Below are positions 36,568 through 45,456 of a stretch of DNA of 64,000 bases, piece after piece. The stretch is taken from the NCBI RefSeq assembly GCF_030732845.1, contig NZ_JASHKA010000009.1:1-64000 (forward strand), read 5' to 3'. Positions within the stretch are counted from its first letter, which is position 1. Every line of letters begins with the position of its first letter. The DNA comes from Roseibium sp. MMSF_3544 (GTDB taxonomy: Bacteria > Pseudomonadota > Alphaproteobacteria > Rhizobiales > Stappiaceae). The translations under genes were made by a program, and so were the position numbers. The notes under the pieces were generated by a model. It saw only the letters and a list, made by a program, of their open reading frames with translations, was not told where the DNA came from and ran no database searches.

Positions 36568-37737
36568 ATGTCCAATCCTGCGCAGCGCAGCCTGGAGAGT
36601 GTTTTCCTGACGGTCTTTGGCACGATCGGCCGCCTTTACCGGCCGGTCCGTGGCCTTATGGGTGCCGGAATACTCTCTGTCTTCATGTTGATGACGGCTG
36701 CCGTTACGCTTGTCTTCCCGGTTTCCAACTGGGACATGCTCGCCTATACGGCCACAATCCTTGAGCCGGAGAGCGCGGACGCAATGGACCTCCATACGCG
36801 CACCTATGCTCTTGTGAAGGAGAATGTTCCCGAGGGCCAGTACGTCACGCTGACAGAAGATCGCCCTTACCGGATCCGCCAGGCCGAGGATCCGGACGCA
36901 TTCGCGACGATGCTCGGGTTCTACCGGCTCAAGGTGCTTTACGTGGAAACAGCGCGGCTTCTTGCCGGTTTTACCGGCCCCGTTGAAGCACTGCGGTTGA
37001 TTTCGCTCCTGTCCACGGTCGCGATTGGCGGCGTCCTGCTGGTTTGGCTCGCGCGAACCGGCACCTTGATATACGGGCCGGTTGTCGCGGCGTTGTTGAT
37101 GCTGTCTTCCTTCGGTTACGCGGCCCAGCTCGTCTCGCCGGACATTTACGCAACATTCTTCCTGGTGCTGGCGGCACTTTTGTTTGTAGACCGTCTAGAT
37201 ATTCCGGCTGCCCTAAGTCTTGTTGCCGCGTTTCTGGTTCGGCCGGACCATCTGGCCTTCATCGGCGTCTTCTTTGTATTTGCCGCAATCTATGGACCCG
37301 GGCGCTGGACGATGACCGCCTGCTTCGCGGCCTGCCTGGCCATATATCTCTGGCTGACCCGCGGATCCGATCATCCGGGCTGGTGGATACACATGTGGTT
37401 CACCCATATCGAATATGTGCCGACGCTGAAGGGATTCGATCCGCCGTTTTCCGTCGGCACGTATGTCGAAATGCTGGTCCGCGCCACCGTGAGGGCGTTG
37501 ATGAATTTCACCTGGATTGCGGTCCTGTTCGGACAGGTTCTGTTTTTCGCCAAGTGCATTTCACCGGAGAAGATGGAGCCGAGGCCACAGGTGCTGCTCT
37601 ATGCGGTGTTTGCGTCGGTCATCGCCAAATATTTTGTCTTCCCCCATTACGAGACCCGGTTTTACCTGCCGTATCTCATCATCATGGGAATGATCCTGCT
37701 GGTCTCGTGGCACCGTCAGCAGCAACAGGAAGCTTAG
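36568..37737 (+). CDS. polytopic membrane protein, GT-C glycosyltransferase-like
   Basis: 389 aa from Met at 36568 (MSNPAQRSLES). An in-frame ATG at 36469 would add 33 poorly supported residues. About nine to ten hydrophobic segments are visible. The first extracytoplasmic loop carries an acidic residue in NWDMLAY, as in GT-C enzymes that use polyprenyl-phosphate sugars. Later there are the helix-loop motifs RPDHLAF and HYETRFYLPYL, also common in that fold. I do not recognise a named family. It is divergent from the GMC gene with no partner. Confidence 0.6.
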   Translation: MSNPAQRSLESVFLTVFGTIGRLYRPVRGLMGAGILSVFMLMTAAVTLVFPVSNWDMLAYTATILEPESADAMDLHTRTYALVKENVPEGQYVTLTEDRPYRIRQAEDPDAFATMLGFYRLKVLYVETARLLAGFTGPVEALRLISLLSTVAIGGVLLVWLARTGTLIYGPVVAALLMLSSFGYAAQLVSPDIYATFFLVLAALLFVDRLDIPAALSLVAAFLVRPDHLAFIGVFFVFAAIYGPGRWTMTACFAACLAIYLWLTRGSDHPGWWIHMWFTHIEYVPTLKGFDPPFSVGTYVEMLVRATVRALMNFTWIAVLFGQVLFFAKCISPEKMEPRPQVLLYAVFASVIAKYFVFPHYETRFYLPYLIIMGMILLVSWHRQQQQEA

Positions 37738-37863
37738 GGTACGGAACCATAAATGAAGCCGATTTGGCGGCAGGCCCTGAATGTGGTCTGGCCGCTCGCA
37801 AATCGGGTCGCACCCGGCGCTGAGTGTTCCTAAGGTCTTCCCAGATCACAGAGGAGACCGCTC

Positions 37864-38328
37864 ATGTTTCAAATTCACCCGCTGCCGGTAGATGCGTTTT
37901 CCCATCTGTTCGGCTTGTCTGACGAGGAACTTGCCGCAAGCAATGTCCAGGTTCACATCTCAAACGGCGCCTTTCCCTGCAGGGTTTCCCTTGCGGATGC
38001 CGCCGAAGGCGAACGCGTGCTGCTGTTGAATTTCGAGCACCAGCCAGGCGACACACCTTACCGCTCCCGCCATGCGGTGTTTGTGAAGGAAGGTGCACGA
38101 GAGGTTCATCCGGAGCCAGGCTCAATTCCAGCTTCTATCGAGAGCCGCCTTTTGTCAGTCCGGGCCTTCAACCGTGACGACGAAATGATCGATGCAGACG
38201 TGATTGAAGGCAAGGACGTTTCGGGTCTGATCGCAACCTTTCTCGACAATCCGAAGGTGGCTTATCTTCACTTGCACTTTGCTCGCCGTGGCTGCTTTGC
38301 GGCGAAGGTAACGCGTGCCGACACTTAA
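37864..38328 (+). CDS. DUF1203-like protein
   Basis: 154 aa soluble protein. The FPCRVSLADA segment followed by LNFEHQPGDTPYRSRHAVFV and the later AYLHLHFARRGCFAAKV match the DUF1203 pattern as I recall it. No catalytic motif is evident apart from conserved Cys and His residues. The function is unknown. A terminator follows, so it is monocistronic. Confidence 0.75.
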   Translation: MFQIHPLPVDAFSHLFGLSDEELAASNVQVHISNGAFPCRVSLADAAEGERVLLLNFEHQPGDTPYRSRHAVFVKEGAREVHPEPGSIPASIESRLLSVRAFNRDDEMIDADVIEGKDVSGLIATFLDNPKVAYLHLHFARRGCFAAKVTRADT

Positions 38329-38357
38329 ACTTCAGCTTTACATTTGGAGATCAAGCA

Positions 38358-38381
38358 AGCGCCCGGGCCGGGCGCTTTTTT
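38358..38381 (+). terminator. rho-independent terminator after the DUF1203 gene
   Basis: AGCGCCCG and CGGGCGCT pair over 8 bp with a GGC loop, followed by TTTTT, 30 bp after the stop codon. Confidence 0.88.
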
Positions 38382-38537
38382 GCTGGCCGGCCTCTGCCCA
38401 ACCGGTACCTGATTTTTGCGTAAACTGGTGCTCGCTTCGGCTATTGTGATTTGAAACCGTCTTCAGCAAAGGATGACTCGTGGTCTAAACTATAGATAAT
38501 TGTAACGTTAAAGCACCACCATAGGGAGAAACGCATC

Positions 38538-39371
38538 ATGCAATCCGCAGCCAATCGACGCGCCGCTTTCAAGGCCCTTCACGAAAACGGACGCGCTTTT
38601 CTGATGCCCAATCCCTTTGATATCGGTTCGGCCCGCATCCTGGACGGCATGCGCTTCGATGCCCTAGCGACGTCCAGTGCCGGCTATGCCTGGACACAGG
38701 GCGTCCGCGATGCTGAAGGACTTATCGGGCGTGACGATGCGCTTGGCCACGCCGCAGACATCATCAGTGCAACAAGCCTTCCGGTAAACGGCGACCTTGA
38801 AAATGGATTTGGCCACAGCCCGGAAGAAGTCGTCGAGACGGTGAAGGGTGCGATTGAGGTCGGGCTCGCCGGCTGTTCCATCGAGGACTACACCACCGAT
38901 CCGCAAAATCCATACTATTCACTCGAAGAGGCCGTCGAACGGATCAAGGCTGCAGTCGATGCCAAGAACCGCCTTGCCCCGGATTTCGTGCTGACGGCCC
39001 GCAGTGAAGGTCCTGTCCGTACGCAGTATGAGCTTGAGGAAACAATCAAGCGGCTCAACGCTTTTGTGGAGGTTGGCGCGGACTGTATTTATGCACCTGA
39101 ATTGAAGGAAAAAGATCAGATCGTTGCCGTTCTGGCTGCCGTGAAGGCGCCCATGAACATTCTCGCCGGACGCAAAAACTTTCACCTCACGCGGAAGGAA
39201 CTTGCCGACATGGGCGTTGCCCGGGTTTCCATTGGCGCAGGTCTCGCCCGGATTGCACTTGGTGCCTTTGTCGCCGCGGCGGAGGACATGAAAGACGGTG
39301 GCGCCTTTGGTTGTTTCGACAGGGCGCAAGGAATGAGCGATTTCGAGTCTTTCATGAAAGCACGGCCCTGA
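38538..39371 (+). CDS. isocitrate lyase/PEP mutase superfamily enzyme
   Basis: 277 aa with a (beta/alpha)8 fold signature. The metal-binding region is NGDLENGFGH (Asp and Glu), and EDYTTDP and LTARSEG follow at the expected spacing. The isocitrate-lyase cysteine motif KKCGH is absent, so isocitrate cleavage is unlikely. Relatives include PEP phosphonomutase, oxaloacetate decarboxylase and 2,3-dimethylmalate lyase; the exact reaction cannot be chosen. An AGGGAG ribosome-binding site supports the start. Confidence 0.88.
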   Translation: MQSAANRRAAFKALHENGRAFLMPNPFDIGSARILDGMRFDALATSSAGYAWTQGVRDAEGLIGRDDALGHAADIISATSLPVNGDLENGFGHSPEEVVETVKGAIEVGLAGCSIEDYTTDPQNPYYSLEEAVERIKAAVDAKNRLAPDFVLTARSEGPVRTQYELEETIKRLNAFVEVGADCIYAPELKEKDQIVAVLAAVKAPMNILAGRKNFHLTRKELADMGVARVSIGAGLARIALGAFVAAAEDMKDGGAFGCFDRAQGMSDFESFMKARP

Positions 39372-39376
39372 CCGGA

Positions 39377-39859
39377 ATGGCCCCAACCGCAGATTCGCAC
39401 GATCCGGAAAGAGCTGGGCCTGGAGACGCAGGAGGCCTGACCGAGCTCGCTCGCCGGGCCTATGAAGGCTTTATCCCGATCATGAAAGCGGTACCGCTGC
39501 CGATGACGGCCGACTACGCCGCCTTGATCAACGATGCGGAGGTCTGGGTCATCCGGTCCGGAGATGGAATTGCTGCAAGTCTTGTTCTTGTCGCGGAAGG
39601 CGACCACCTCATGATCGAGAGCATTGCCGTCGATCCAGGCCATCAGGGTAGCGGGCTGGGGCGGCGGATGCTCGATTGGGCGCATTTGCGAGCACGGCAG
39701 ATGAACATGCCCGAGATACGGCTCTACACCAATGTTTTCATGCCCGAAAACCGGGCCTGGTACAAACGGGCGGGCTACACCGAAACGCATCAGGAGCAAC
39801 GCGGCGACAAGCGCATTGTTCACATGTGCTTCAAGCTTCAGGGTCCGCGCCCTAGCTAG
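39377..39859 (+). CDS. GNAT-family N-acetyltransferase
   Basis: 160 aa from the start at 39377, five bases after the previous gene; an upstream in-frame Met would overlap that gene by 61 bp. The acetyl-CoA binding motif is VDPGHQGSGLGRRMLDWA and the C-terminal part with NRAWYKRAGYTETHQE is typical. The acceptor substrate is unknown. It is translationally close to the PEP-mutase-like gene and convergent with an AEC transporter, whose end overlaps it by 8 bp. Confidence 0.87.
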   Translation: MAPTADSHDPERAGPGDAGGLTELARRAYEGFIPIMKAVPLPMTADYAALINDAEVWVIRSGDGIAASLVLVAEGDHLMIESIAVDPGHQGSGLGRRMLDWAHLRARQMNMPEIRLYTNVFMPENRAWYKRAGYTETHQEQRGDKRIVHMCFKLQGPRPS

Positions 39860-40745
39860 TCGCCCAGTAGGTGAGCACGATCGGAAGCGTCAGGAGGGTC
39901 AGGCAAGTGGAGACGAAGATAAAGCCTGCAACACCATGGGCTTCATCGGGCTGGTGCTGCGAAATCGCGAGATAAGTTGCTACCGACGGCGGCATGAAGC
40001 ACATCAGGATGATCACGTTTTCGATCTTGGCATCGAGCGTCAGAACATGCGTTATGGAAAAGGCCGCCAACGCGGAAATCGCGATATGAATGAGTGAGAG
40101 CGCTACTGCCCGCGACACTCCGCTCAGCTTCAGCGTTTCCAGACTGTGTCCGAGTGTGAGCAACATGATCGGGATGGCGAGGCCGCCGAGTATCTCAAGG
40201 CTCTTGTCGACCGGATCGGGGATCTTCCATTCGGTCGCCAGCAGAACCAATGCCAGCAGGACCGCATAGATCACCGGCTGGCGCGCGAGCGCCTTGAAGT
40301 CTGGGCGCCCCATGGGAATTGCGATCCCGATCGTGAAAATCGCCGTCAGCACGACCACGATGAAGCCAATGGCGACAGCCGTTCCCTCCGGTCCAAAGGC
40401 CAGCGTTGCGACCGGCAAACCGATATTGCCGACATTCGACAGCATCATCGGCGCCAGATACGCCCTTATCGATATGCGCATCATTTTCAGAACGGCGAAG
40501 CCGATCACACCGAAGATCGCAACCATCGCGGCGGCAGCGGCAAGAACCGTCAGAAACGTATCCAGCTGGACATGTTCTTTCGCCAGATGGGACAGGATCA
40601 GGGTCGGATAGCCAACGTTTGACACCAGCGAACCGAAGAGCTTCCGGTCATAAGGTGCCTTGAAATACGCGAGCGCGTAGCCGAGCAGTACGCACAGGAG
40701 AACAGGCAGCATCACGTTGATGACATGATCGAAAACCTGTTCCAC
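39852..40745 (-). CDS. AEC-family transporter, copy 2
   Basis: 297 aa with about ten membrane segments in two inverted halves, typical of the auxin efflux carrier family. Its sequence is visibly homologous end to end to the gene at 40767-41660 (both begin with a VLLPVLxCVLLGY stretch and share the LSHLAKEHxQL segment). The two lie in tandem, 21 bp apart. Substrates of bacterial AEC proteins include malate, malonate and amino acids. Confidence 0.88.
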   Translation of the reverse strand: MEQVFDHVINVMLPVLLCVLLGYALAYFKAPYDRKLFGSLVSNVGYPTLILSHLAKEHVQLDTFLTVLAAAAAMVAIFGVIGFAVLKMMRISIRAYLAPMMLSNVGNIGLPVATLAFGPEGTAVAIGFIVVVLTAIFTIGIAIPMGRPDFKALARQPVIYAVLLALVLLATEWKIPDPVDKSLEILGGLAIPIMLLTLGHSLETLKLSGVSRAVALSLIHIAISALAAFSITHVLTLDAKIENVIILMCFMPPSVATYLAISQHQPDEAHGVAGFIFVSTCLTLLTLPIVLTYWATS

Positions 40746-40766
40746 GAAAACCGCCCCGGATTGATT

Positions 40767-41660
40767 CTATCCCGTCGCCCAGAATGTCAGGACAATGGGC
40801 AGCGTTACAAGGGTCATGAGCGTCGAGACAAGAACGAAGCCTGCAACCCCCGGCGCTTCGTCAGGCTGATACCGCGCGACCGGCAGGTAGGTTATGGCGG
40901 ACGGCGGCATGAAACACAGCAAGATGACAATGCTTTGCACGCGCCCTTCCAGACCGAGCGCAGTCGTTATCAGAAATGCCGCAATGGCGGAAAGGACGAT
41001 GTGGACGAGGCTCAGGACAATCGCGCGGGTAAGTCCTCCGAGCTTGAGCGTCCCCAGGCTGTACCCGAGCGTCAGCAACATCACCGGAATGGTGAGACCC
41101 GCCAGAATGTCAAAGCTCTGTTCAATTGGTTTGGGCAGCTTCCAGCCCGTTGCCATCATGACAAGCGACAGCAGCACAGCATAAATGACGGGCTGCTTTG
41201 CGAGTGCCCGCAGATCCGGCTTGCCCATTGGAAGGGCAATGCCAATCGTGAAGATTGCGGCCAGAATGACGGCAATGAACCCGATCGTGACAGCTGCGCC
41301 CTGCGGACCGAAGGCAAGCGTTGCGACCGGCAAGCCGACGCTGCCGACATTCGCGAGCATCATCGGCCCGAGGTAGGCTCGCACCGGTACGCGCAGAATT
41401 CTCAGCGCGGCATATCCCAAAACCGCGAAAATCAGAACCAGACCACCTGCCGCAACCATCACGAGGGCAAATGTCGACAGTTGAATGTGCTCTTTCGCGA
41501 GATGAGAAATGACGAGCGTCGGATAACCGATATTGGAGACGAGGTCCCCAAAAAGCTTCGTGTCGAAACGCGCCTTGATCAGCGACAGGAAATAGCCGAG
41601 CAAAACACAGATCAGAACAGGCAGGAGAACATCGGCAACGTGTTCGACGATACCCGCCAT
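40767..41660 (-). CDS. AEC-family transporter, copy 1
   Basis: 297 aa, exactly the length of its tandem neighbour and of the same family. It begins MAGIVEHVADVLLPVLICVLLGY and has ten hydrophobic segments. Conserved positions include GNIGLPVA-like GSVGLPVATLAFG (about residues 106-118) and CFMPPSAITYLP. The pair most likely arose by tandem duplication and subsequent divergence. It lies downstream of rsgA on the same strand with a 156-bp gap, so a separate promoter is possible. Confidence 0.88.
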   Translation of the reverse strand: MAGIVEHVADVLLPVLICVLLGYFLSLIKARFDTKLFGDLVSNIGYPTLVISHLAKEHIQLSTFALVMVAAGGLVLIFAVLGYAALRILRVPVRAYLGPMMLANVGSVGLPVATLAFGPQGAAVTIGFIAVILAAIFTIGIALPMGKPDLRALAKQPVIYAVLLSLVMMATGWKLPKPIEQSFDILAGLTIPVMLLTLGYSLGTLKLGGLTRAIVLSLVHIVLSAIAAFLITTALGLEGRVQSIVILLCFMPPSAITYLPVARYQPDEAPGVAGFVLVSTLMTLVTLPIVLTFWATG

Positions 41661-41816
41661 GCTCGCTTCCCGGATCCCTCTTCGTTTTGGTCGGTCAGTA
41701 AAGCTTAGAAAGCGGGAGAATCCCAGCCGCGACGAAGGCGGCCCCCGGGATATCCTCCTCTTTCACGAAGATTGTCTCCCGAAAGCCGACATCAGCGGTG
41801 CTTGTGTGCGAACGCG

Positions 41817-42896
41817 TTACCTGTTTTCCTTCGCTTTCATGATCCTGCGAACCATCTTCCCGAAGGCTTTGTCCTTGGATCTACGCTCTGCGAGGCTGGC
41901 GGAGTTGAAGGCCTCTTCGGCTTTCAGCTTCCGCCACCTCTGCAATCGGGAAGCGTCGAGATCACCGGACACAATGGCCGCCTGGACCGCGCATCCCGGT
42001 TCCGTTTCATGTCTGCAGTCCTTGAACTTGCAGCCGCGTGCGAGTTCGCTGATATCCGCAAACAGATCTTCGATGCCGGAAGCCGCATCCGTGAGCTGCA
42101 GTTCACGCATGCCGGGCGTATCCAGTACAAGGCAGCCGCCCGGCACGAGATGCAATTGCCTGCGCGTCGTTGTGTGGCGGCCTTTGGCATCATCTTCGCG
42201 GATCGCCTGTGTCGCAATGGAACCGGTCCCGGAAAGCGCATTCGTCAGCGTCGATTTGCCGACGCCGGAAGACCCCAAAAACGCAACCGTCTTTCCCGCC
42301 TTGCACCAGTCGGCAAGTTTGGACACCGGCTCGCTGGCACGCGCATCCAGCGTAATGACAGGCACCCGTTGAGAAATCTCAGCGGCTTTGGCCGCGTACG
42401 CACGCGGATCGGAAGCGAGATCGGACTTCGTCAGAAGGATAACCGGGTCGATCTCTGCCTCGAAACAGAGCGCCACATAGCGCTCCAGTCGAGCGACATT
42501 GAAGTCCTGGTTGCAGGACGACACGACGAATGCCGTTTCGATATTCGCAGCGATCAACTGGACCTGACGATCCGTCCCCGGTGCCCGGCGCTTCAACAGG
42601 CTCTTGCGCTCCAGTACCCGGCTTGAAGCCATATGCTCACGGTTGAGCAGGAGCCAGTCTCCCACCGTTGCGTCAGGGCGGGGTGGAATGACCTCGTCAA
42701 CCGCAGAGCCGAGCACATGAAGCCCGCTACGGTGCACTTCGACGACACGGACCGGTGGCGTTTCGATGAGCTCGTCAGAACTGATCTGCTGCGCAAAGTG
42801 AGGTTGCCAGCCGAGTTTTTCCAGAAGTGAGAAGTGCTTGTTTGATCCCCCCTTCTGCGTGCCGGGAGGGAAGAATTTCTGATAATTTCGTTTCAT
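41817..42896 (-). CDS. rsgA: RsgA, circularly permuted ribosome-biogenesis GTPase
   Basis: 359 aa. An N-terminal OB-like domain precedes a permuted GTPase domain: G4 (LLTKSD) comes before G1 (GSSGVGKST) and G3 (DTPGMREL). The C-terminal zinc domain has the C-x-n-C-x-H-x-n-C pattern in GCKFKDCRHETEPGC. RsgA assists late maturation of the 30S subunit. The first 40 residues look non-conserved and the upstream sequence lacks a good ribosome-binding site, so the true start may be downstream. Confidence 0.9.
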   Translation of the reverse strand: MKRNYQKFFPPGTQKGGSNKHFSLLEKLGWQPHFAQQISSDELIETPPVRVVEVHRSGLHVLGSAVDEVIPPRPDATVGDWLLLNREHMASSRVLERKSLLKRRAPGTDRQVQLIAANIETAFVVSSCNQDFNVARLERYVALCFEAEIDPVILLTKSDLASDPRAYAAKAAEISQRVPVITLDARASEPVSKLADWCKAGKTVAFLGSSGVGKSTLTNALSGTGSIATQAIREDDAKGRHTTTRRQLHLVPGGCLVLDTPGMRELQLTDAASGIEDLFADISELARGCKFKDCRHETEPGCAVQAAIVSGDLDASRLQRWRKLKAEEAFNSASLAERRSKDKAFGKMVRRIMKAKENR

Positions 42897-43106
42897 TGGA
42901 TGTCTCGAGACTTAAACACACGTCGTCGGGCGCCCAATTGGGCACCGTTTCATGTATCTACGGCTCTCCGGTCTTCAGAGAGCCGGCTCACGCAAGCTCT
43001 AGCATCCAATCTCCATCTGACGCGCCGCAAGGGGCGCACACCCAAGCTAGTCGCTCAAGACTGCTGTTTCAAGGCAACACACCAAAGGCGATCAGTTCGG
43101 GTATCG
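42897..43106. other. structured intergenic region between a citrate synthase gene and rsgA
   Basis: Several short perfect inverted repeats occur: GCCCAATTGGGC (42932-42943), CGGCTCTC/GAGAGCCG (42961-42985) and GCGCC/GGCGC (43022-43037). None is followed by a T run on the minus strand, so they are not obvious terminators. The region could be a structured leader of rsgA or a dispersed repeat. No known riboswitch is recognised. Confidence 0.4.
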
Positions 43107-44276
43107 CTATTCCGGCCGTTCACCCACGTAGGCGGCACGAGGCCGGATTTTCTCATGGGCGGCATATTGTTCAAGGGCATGCGCGATCCAGCCGGTCATC
43201 CGGCCCGCGCAGAAGATGATCTTGCCGGCATCTTTCGGCAATTCATAGGTTTTCTGGATAACCGCCAGCGCCAGATCGATATTCGGCGGCAATCCGAAGA
43301 GATCATCCGCGGCGGAAATCAACCCGGGCAGACGTTCAACAAAGGGGTTGCCCTCTTCGGTGCGAAACAACATGTCGAGCAGGCAATCTGCGCGCGGGTC
43401 TGCGCCTTGATAAACCGAATGACCGAAGCCGGGCAGGGTTTCGCCGCGTGCGAGCCGGTCGGCCAGCATGGTCTCGATGTCCGTTTCCGGCCGGATTTCG
43501 GCGAGCCAGGCCGATGCCCTGTCAGGCGCTGCGCCATGACGCGGTCCTGAAAAGGCGCCGAGGCCGGACAGGAGGGCTGCATGCAGCGGCGCGCGGGTCG
43601 ATGCGGCGCAGCGGGCGGTAAATGAACTGGTGTTGAGTTCGTGGTCGGCGCACAGGACCAGCGCGGCCCGGATCAGGTTCTTGGCCGACGCCGATACACC
43701 AAAGGCATTGGCGATCTGCGTGTGGATCGGAACCGCGACCGGGTCCTGCCCCAACAAGGCGGCAACCGAGTAGCGCAGCAACGCTGCACCCTTTTTCTGA
43801 AGCAGTTTGGGGGCAAGCGTGAAAGCCGCCTTGTCCTGAAGTGGCCATGCGGCCAGTGCCATCATCAGCCTGTCCAGCGGCGCCAGCCCTTCTGGCAAGG
43901 CCGGCGGCCCTTCCGGAACATTGTCGGCGAAGGGATCGTCTCCGGATGCCCAGAGCAGCGTTGCCACAGTCTCAAGCGTTGACGTTTCGGCCAGCTCCCT
44001 GGCCAACCGGCCCCGGTAGACAGGCCCGGCTTCGGAAATGAGCGTCAACTCGGTCTCAAGAACCGGATCACCCGTCAGGGGTCGTGCGCCCGTGTGGTCC
44101 TCGGCGGCCCTGCGACCCTTCAACCTGCGGACATCGGCGGCGTCATAGCGTCGCTTTTTGCCCGGTCCGGCGACGGACGAAATCAGACCGCGGCTGACAT
44201 AGGCATATAGAGTTGCCGGTTGGACACCGAGCTCGGCGGCCGCTTCCCGGGCAGAAAGATAGATTGGCGTGCTCAT
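43107..44276 (-). CDS. citrate synthase-like protein with N-terminal DNA-binding domain
   Basis: 389 aa. The first 60 residues form a MerR/excisionase-like helix-turn-helix (SAREAAAELGVQPATLYAYVSRGLIS-like). The rest is a citrate synthase fold. The catalytic residues appear kept: His in FSGPRHGAA, His in GFGHSVYQGADPRA and Asp in NIDLAL. The usual GHRVY is GHSVY, however, and the rest of the active site is less conserved than in the neighbouring synthase. It is divergent from that synthase gene with 76 bp between the start codons as called. The fusion suggests a regulator sensing a citrate-synthase ligand, or an enzyme that controls its own locus; both are inference. Confidence 0.85.
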   Translation of the reverse strand: MSTPIYLSAREAAAELGVQPATLYAYVSRGLISSVAGPGKKRRYDAADVRRLKGRRAAEDHTGARPLTGDPVLETELTLISEAGPVYRGRLARELAETSTLETVATLLWASGDDPFADNVPEGPPALPEGLAPLDRLMMALAAWPLQDKAAFTLAPKLLQKKGAALLRYSVAALLGQDPVAVPIHTQIANAFGVSASAKNLIRAALVLCADHELNTSSFTARCAASTRAPLHAALLSGLGAFSGPRHGAAPDRASAWLAEIRPETDIETMLADRLARGETLPGFGHSVYQGADPRADCLLDMLFRTEEGNPFVERLPGLISAADDLFGLPPNIDLALAVIQKTYELPKDAGKIIFCAGRMTGWIAHALEQYAAHEKIRPRAAYVGERPE

Positions 44277-44277
44277 A

Positions 44278-44307
44278 TATTGATTTTAATTGTCAACATT
44301 GATCAAT
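44278..44307. promoter_or_regulatory. candidate operator between the two citrate synthase genes
   Basis: ATTGA-type repeats occur at about 10-bp intervals: ATTGAT (44279-44284), ATTGTC (44289-44294) and a perfect palindrome ATTGATCAAT (44298-44307). The site sits immediately upstream of the HTH-citrate synthase start and 46 bp before the other start, so it could be bound by the fusion protein. Confidence 0.45.
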
Positions 44308-44352
44308 GCAATGCTCTTTGACTATCTGCAGGAAACCGAAAAGGAGCTGACC

Positions 44353-45456
44353 ATGACCGAAGTGCCAAATCCGGCTCAGATGAACCAGGACCCGACTGCC
44401 GGCCTTGAGGGGGTCGTTGCCGCCACCACCTCTTTAAGTGATGTCGACGGCCAGAACGGAATTCTCATCCTGCGCGGCAAGAGCATCGAAGACCTTGCCG
44501 GCATTGCTTGCTTCGAGGACGCCGTTGCGCATCTGTGGCAGGACCTTGCCATTCCGGAAGGAACGTCGCTCAGATATTCCTTCGGTGAAGCCAGGGTCGC
44601 CGCGTTCGCAGTCACGCATCTTCTGGAAGCCGCCCCGGAGCGGCTTTCGGTCTACGAGCGCATGCAACTTGGGCTCGCTGCAATGCCTGTAAACAATACC
44701 CTTCCAGCGGCGATCGCCATCAGCGGAGCGCTGCCGGTCCTGCTCGCCGCTTCACACCGGATTGCAACAGGCCAAAGACCGCTTGCGCCCGACAGCAGCC
44801 TGCCGGTCGCTGCCGATCTGTTGCGCATGCTGAACGGGGAAACGCCGCCGCAGCTCCACGCGGACGCGCTTGACCGGTATCTGGTGACGATCCTGGATCA
44901 CGGGCTCAATGCCTCAACATTCACCGCACGTGTGATCGGCTCGACACAGGCTGATATGAAACAGGCCGTCCTGGGTGCCATGGGCGCACTCAGCGGACCC
45001 CTGCATGGCGGCGCACCCGGACCTGTTCTCGACATGATCGACGCCATCGGTTCACCGGACAAGGCTGCCGTCTGGATCCGGCAAGCGCTTGATCGCAAGG
45101 AGCGGCTGATGGGGTTCGGTCATCGGATCTATCGGACCCGGGACCCACGTGCGGACGTGCTGAAAGCGGGTCTGCAGCTTTTGGGGTCGGAGAACCCGAA
45201 AGTCCGTCTCGCGGAGGAAATTGAGCTGGCAGCAATCGCAGCCCTCAAAGAGGCAAAACCGGACCGGTCACTCGACACAAATGTGGAGTTCTATACGGCG
45301 GTGCTTTTGGACGCGATCGGCATTGACCGCACGCTGTTTACACCGCTCTTTGCCACCGGGCGCACACCGGGCTGGTGCGCCCATATTCTGGAACAGCAAC
45401 AAACCGGAAAACTGATCCGCCCCGCGTCCCACTATGTCGGGCCGATGCCGGCGTAG
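44353..45456 (+). CDS. citrate synthase/2-methylcitrate synthase family protein
   Basis: 367 aa from the ATG at 44353, which follows AAGGAG by about 6 bp; an in-frame ATG at 44290 lies in the operator. The conserved residues are canonical: His in GPLHGGAP, His in GFGHRIYRTRDPRAD, Asp in NVEFY-type context (TNVEFYTAVLL has Glu at the usual Asp position) and Arg in TGRTPGWCAH. It condenses acetyl- or propionyl-CoA with oxaloacetate in relatives. It is shorter than housekeeping GltA (about 430 aa), so a specialised role is likely. It pairs with the divergent HTH fusion. Confidence 0.85.
   Translation: MTEVPNPAQMNQDPTAGLEGVVAATTSLSDVDGQNGILILRGKSIEDLAGIACFEDAVAHLWQDLAIPEGTSLRYSFGEARVAAFAVTHLLEAAPERLSVYERMQLGLAAMPVNNTLPAAIAISGALPVLLAASHRIATGQRPLAPDSSLPVAADLLRMLNGETPPQLHADALDRYLVTILDHGLNASTFTARVIGSTQADMKQAVLGAMGALSGPLHGGAPGPVLDMIDAIGSPDKAAVWIRQALDRKERLMGFGHRIYRTRDPRADVLKAGLQLLGSENPKVRLAEEIELAAIAALKEAKPDRSLDTNVEFYTAVLLDAIGIDRTLFTPLFATGRTPGWCAHILEQQQTGKLIRPASHYVGPMPA

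Noticed and set aside
38489-38498. CTATAGATAA, similar to the BioR box TTATAGATAA
   Set aside because: It has one mismatch and lies before a PEP-mutase-like gene with no link to biotin. No BioR box was found upstream of bioM or bioY.
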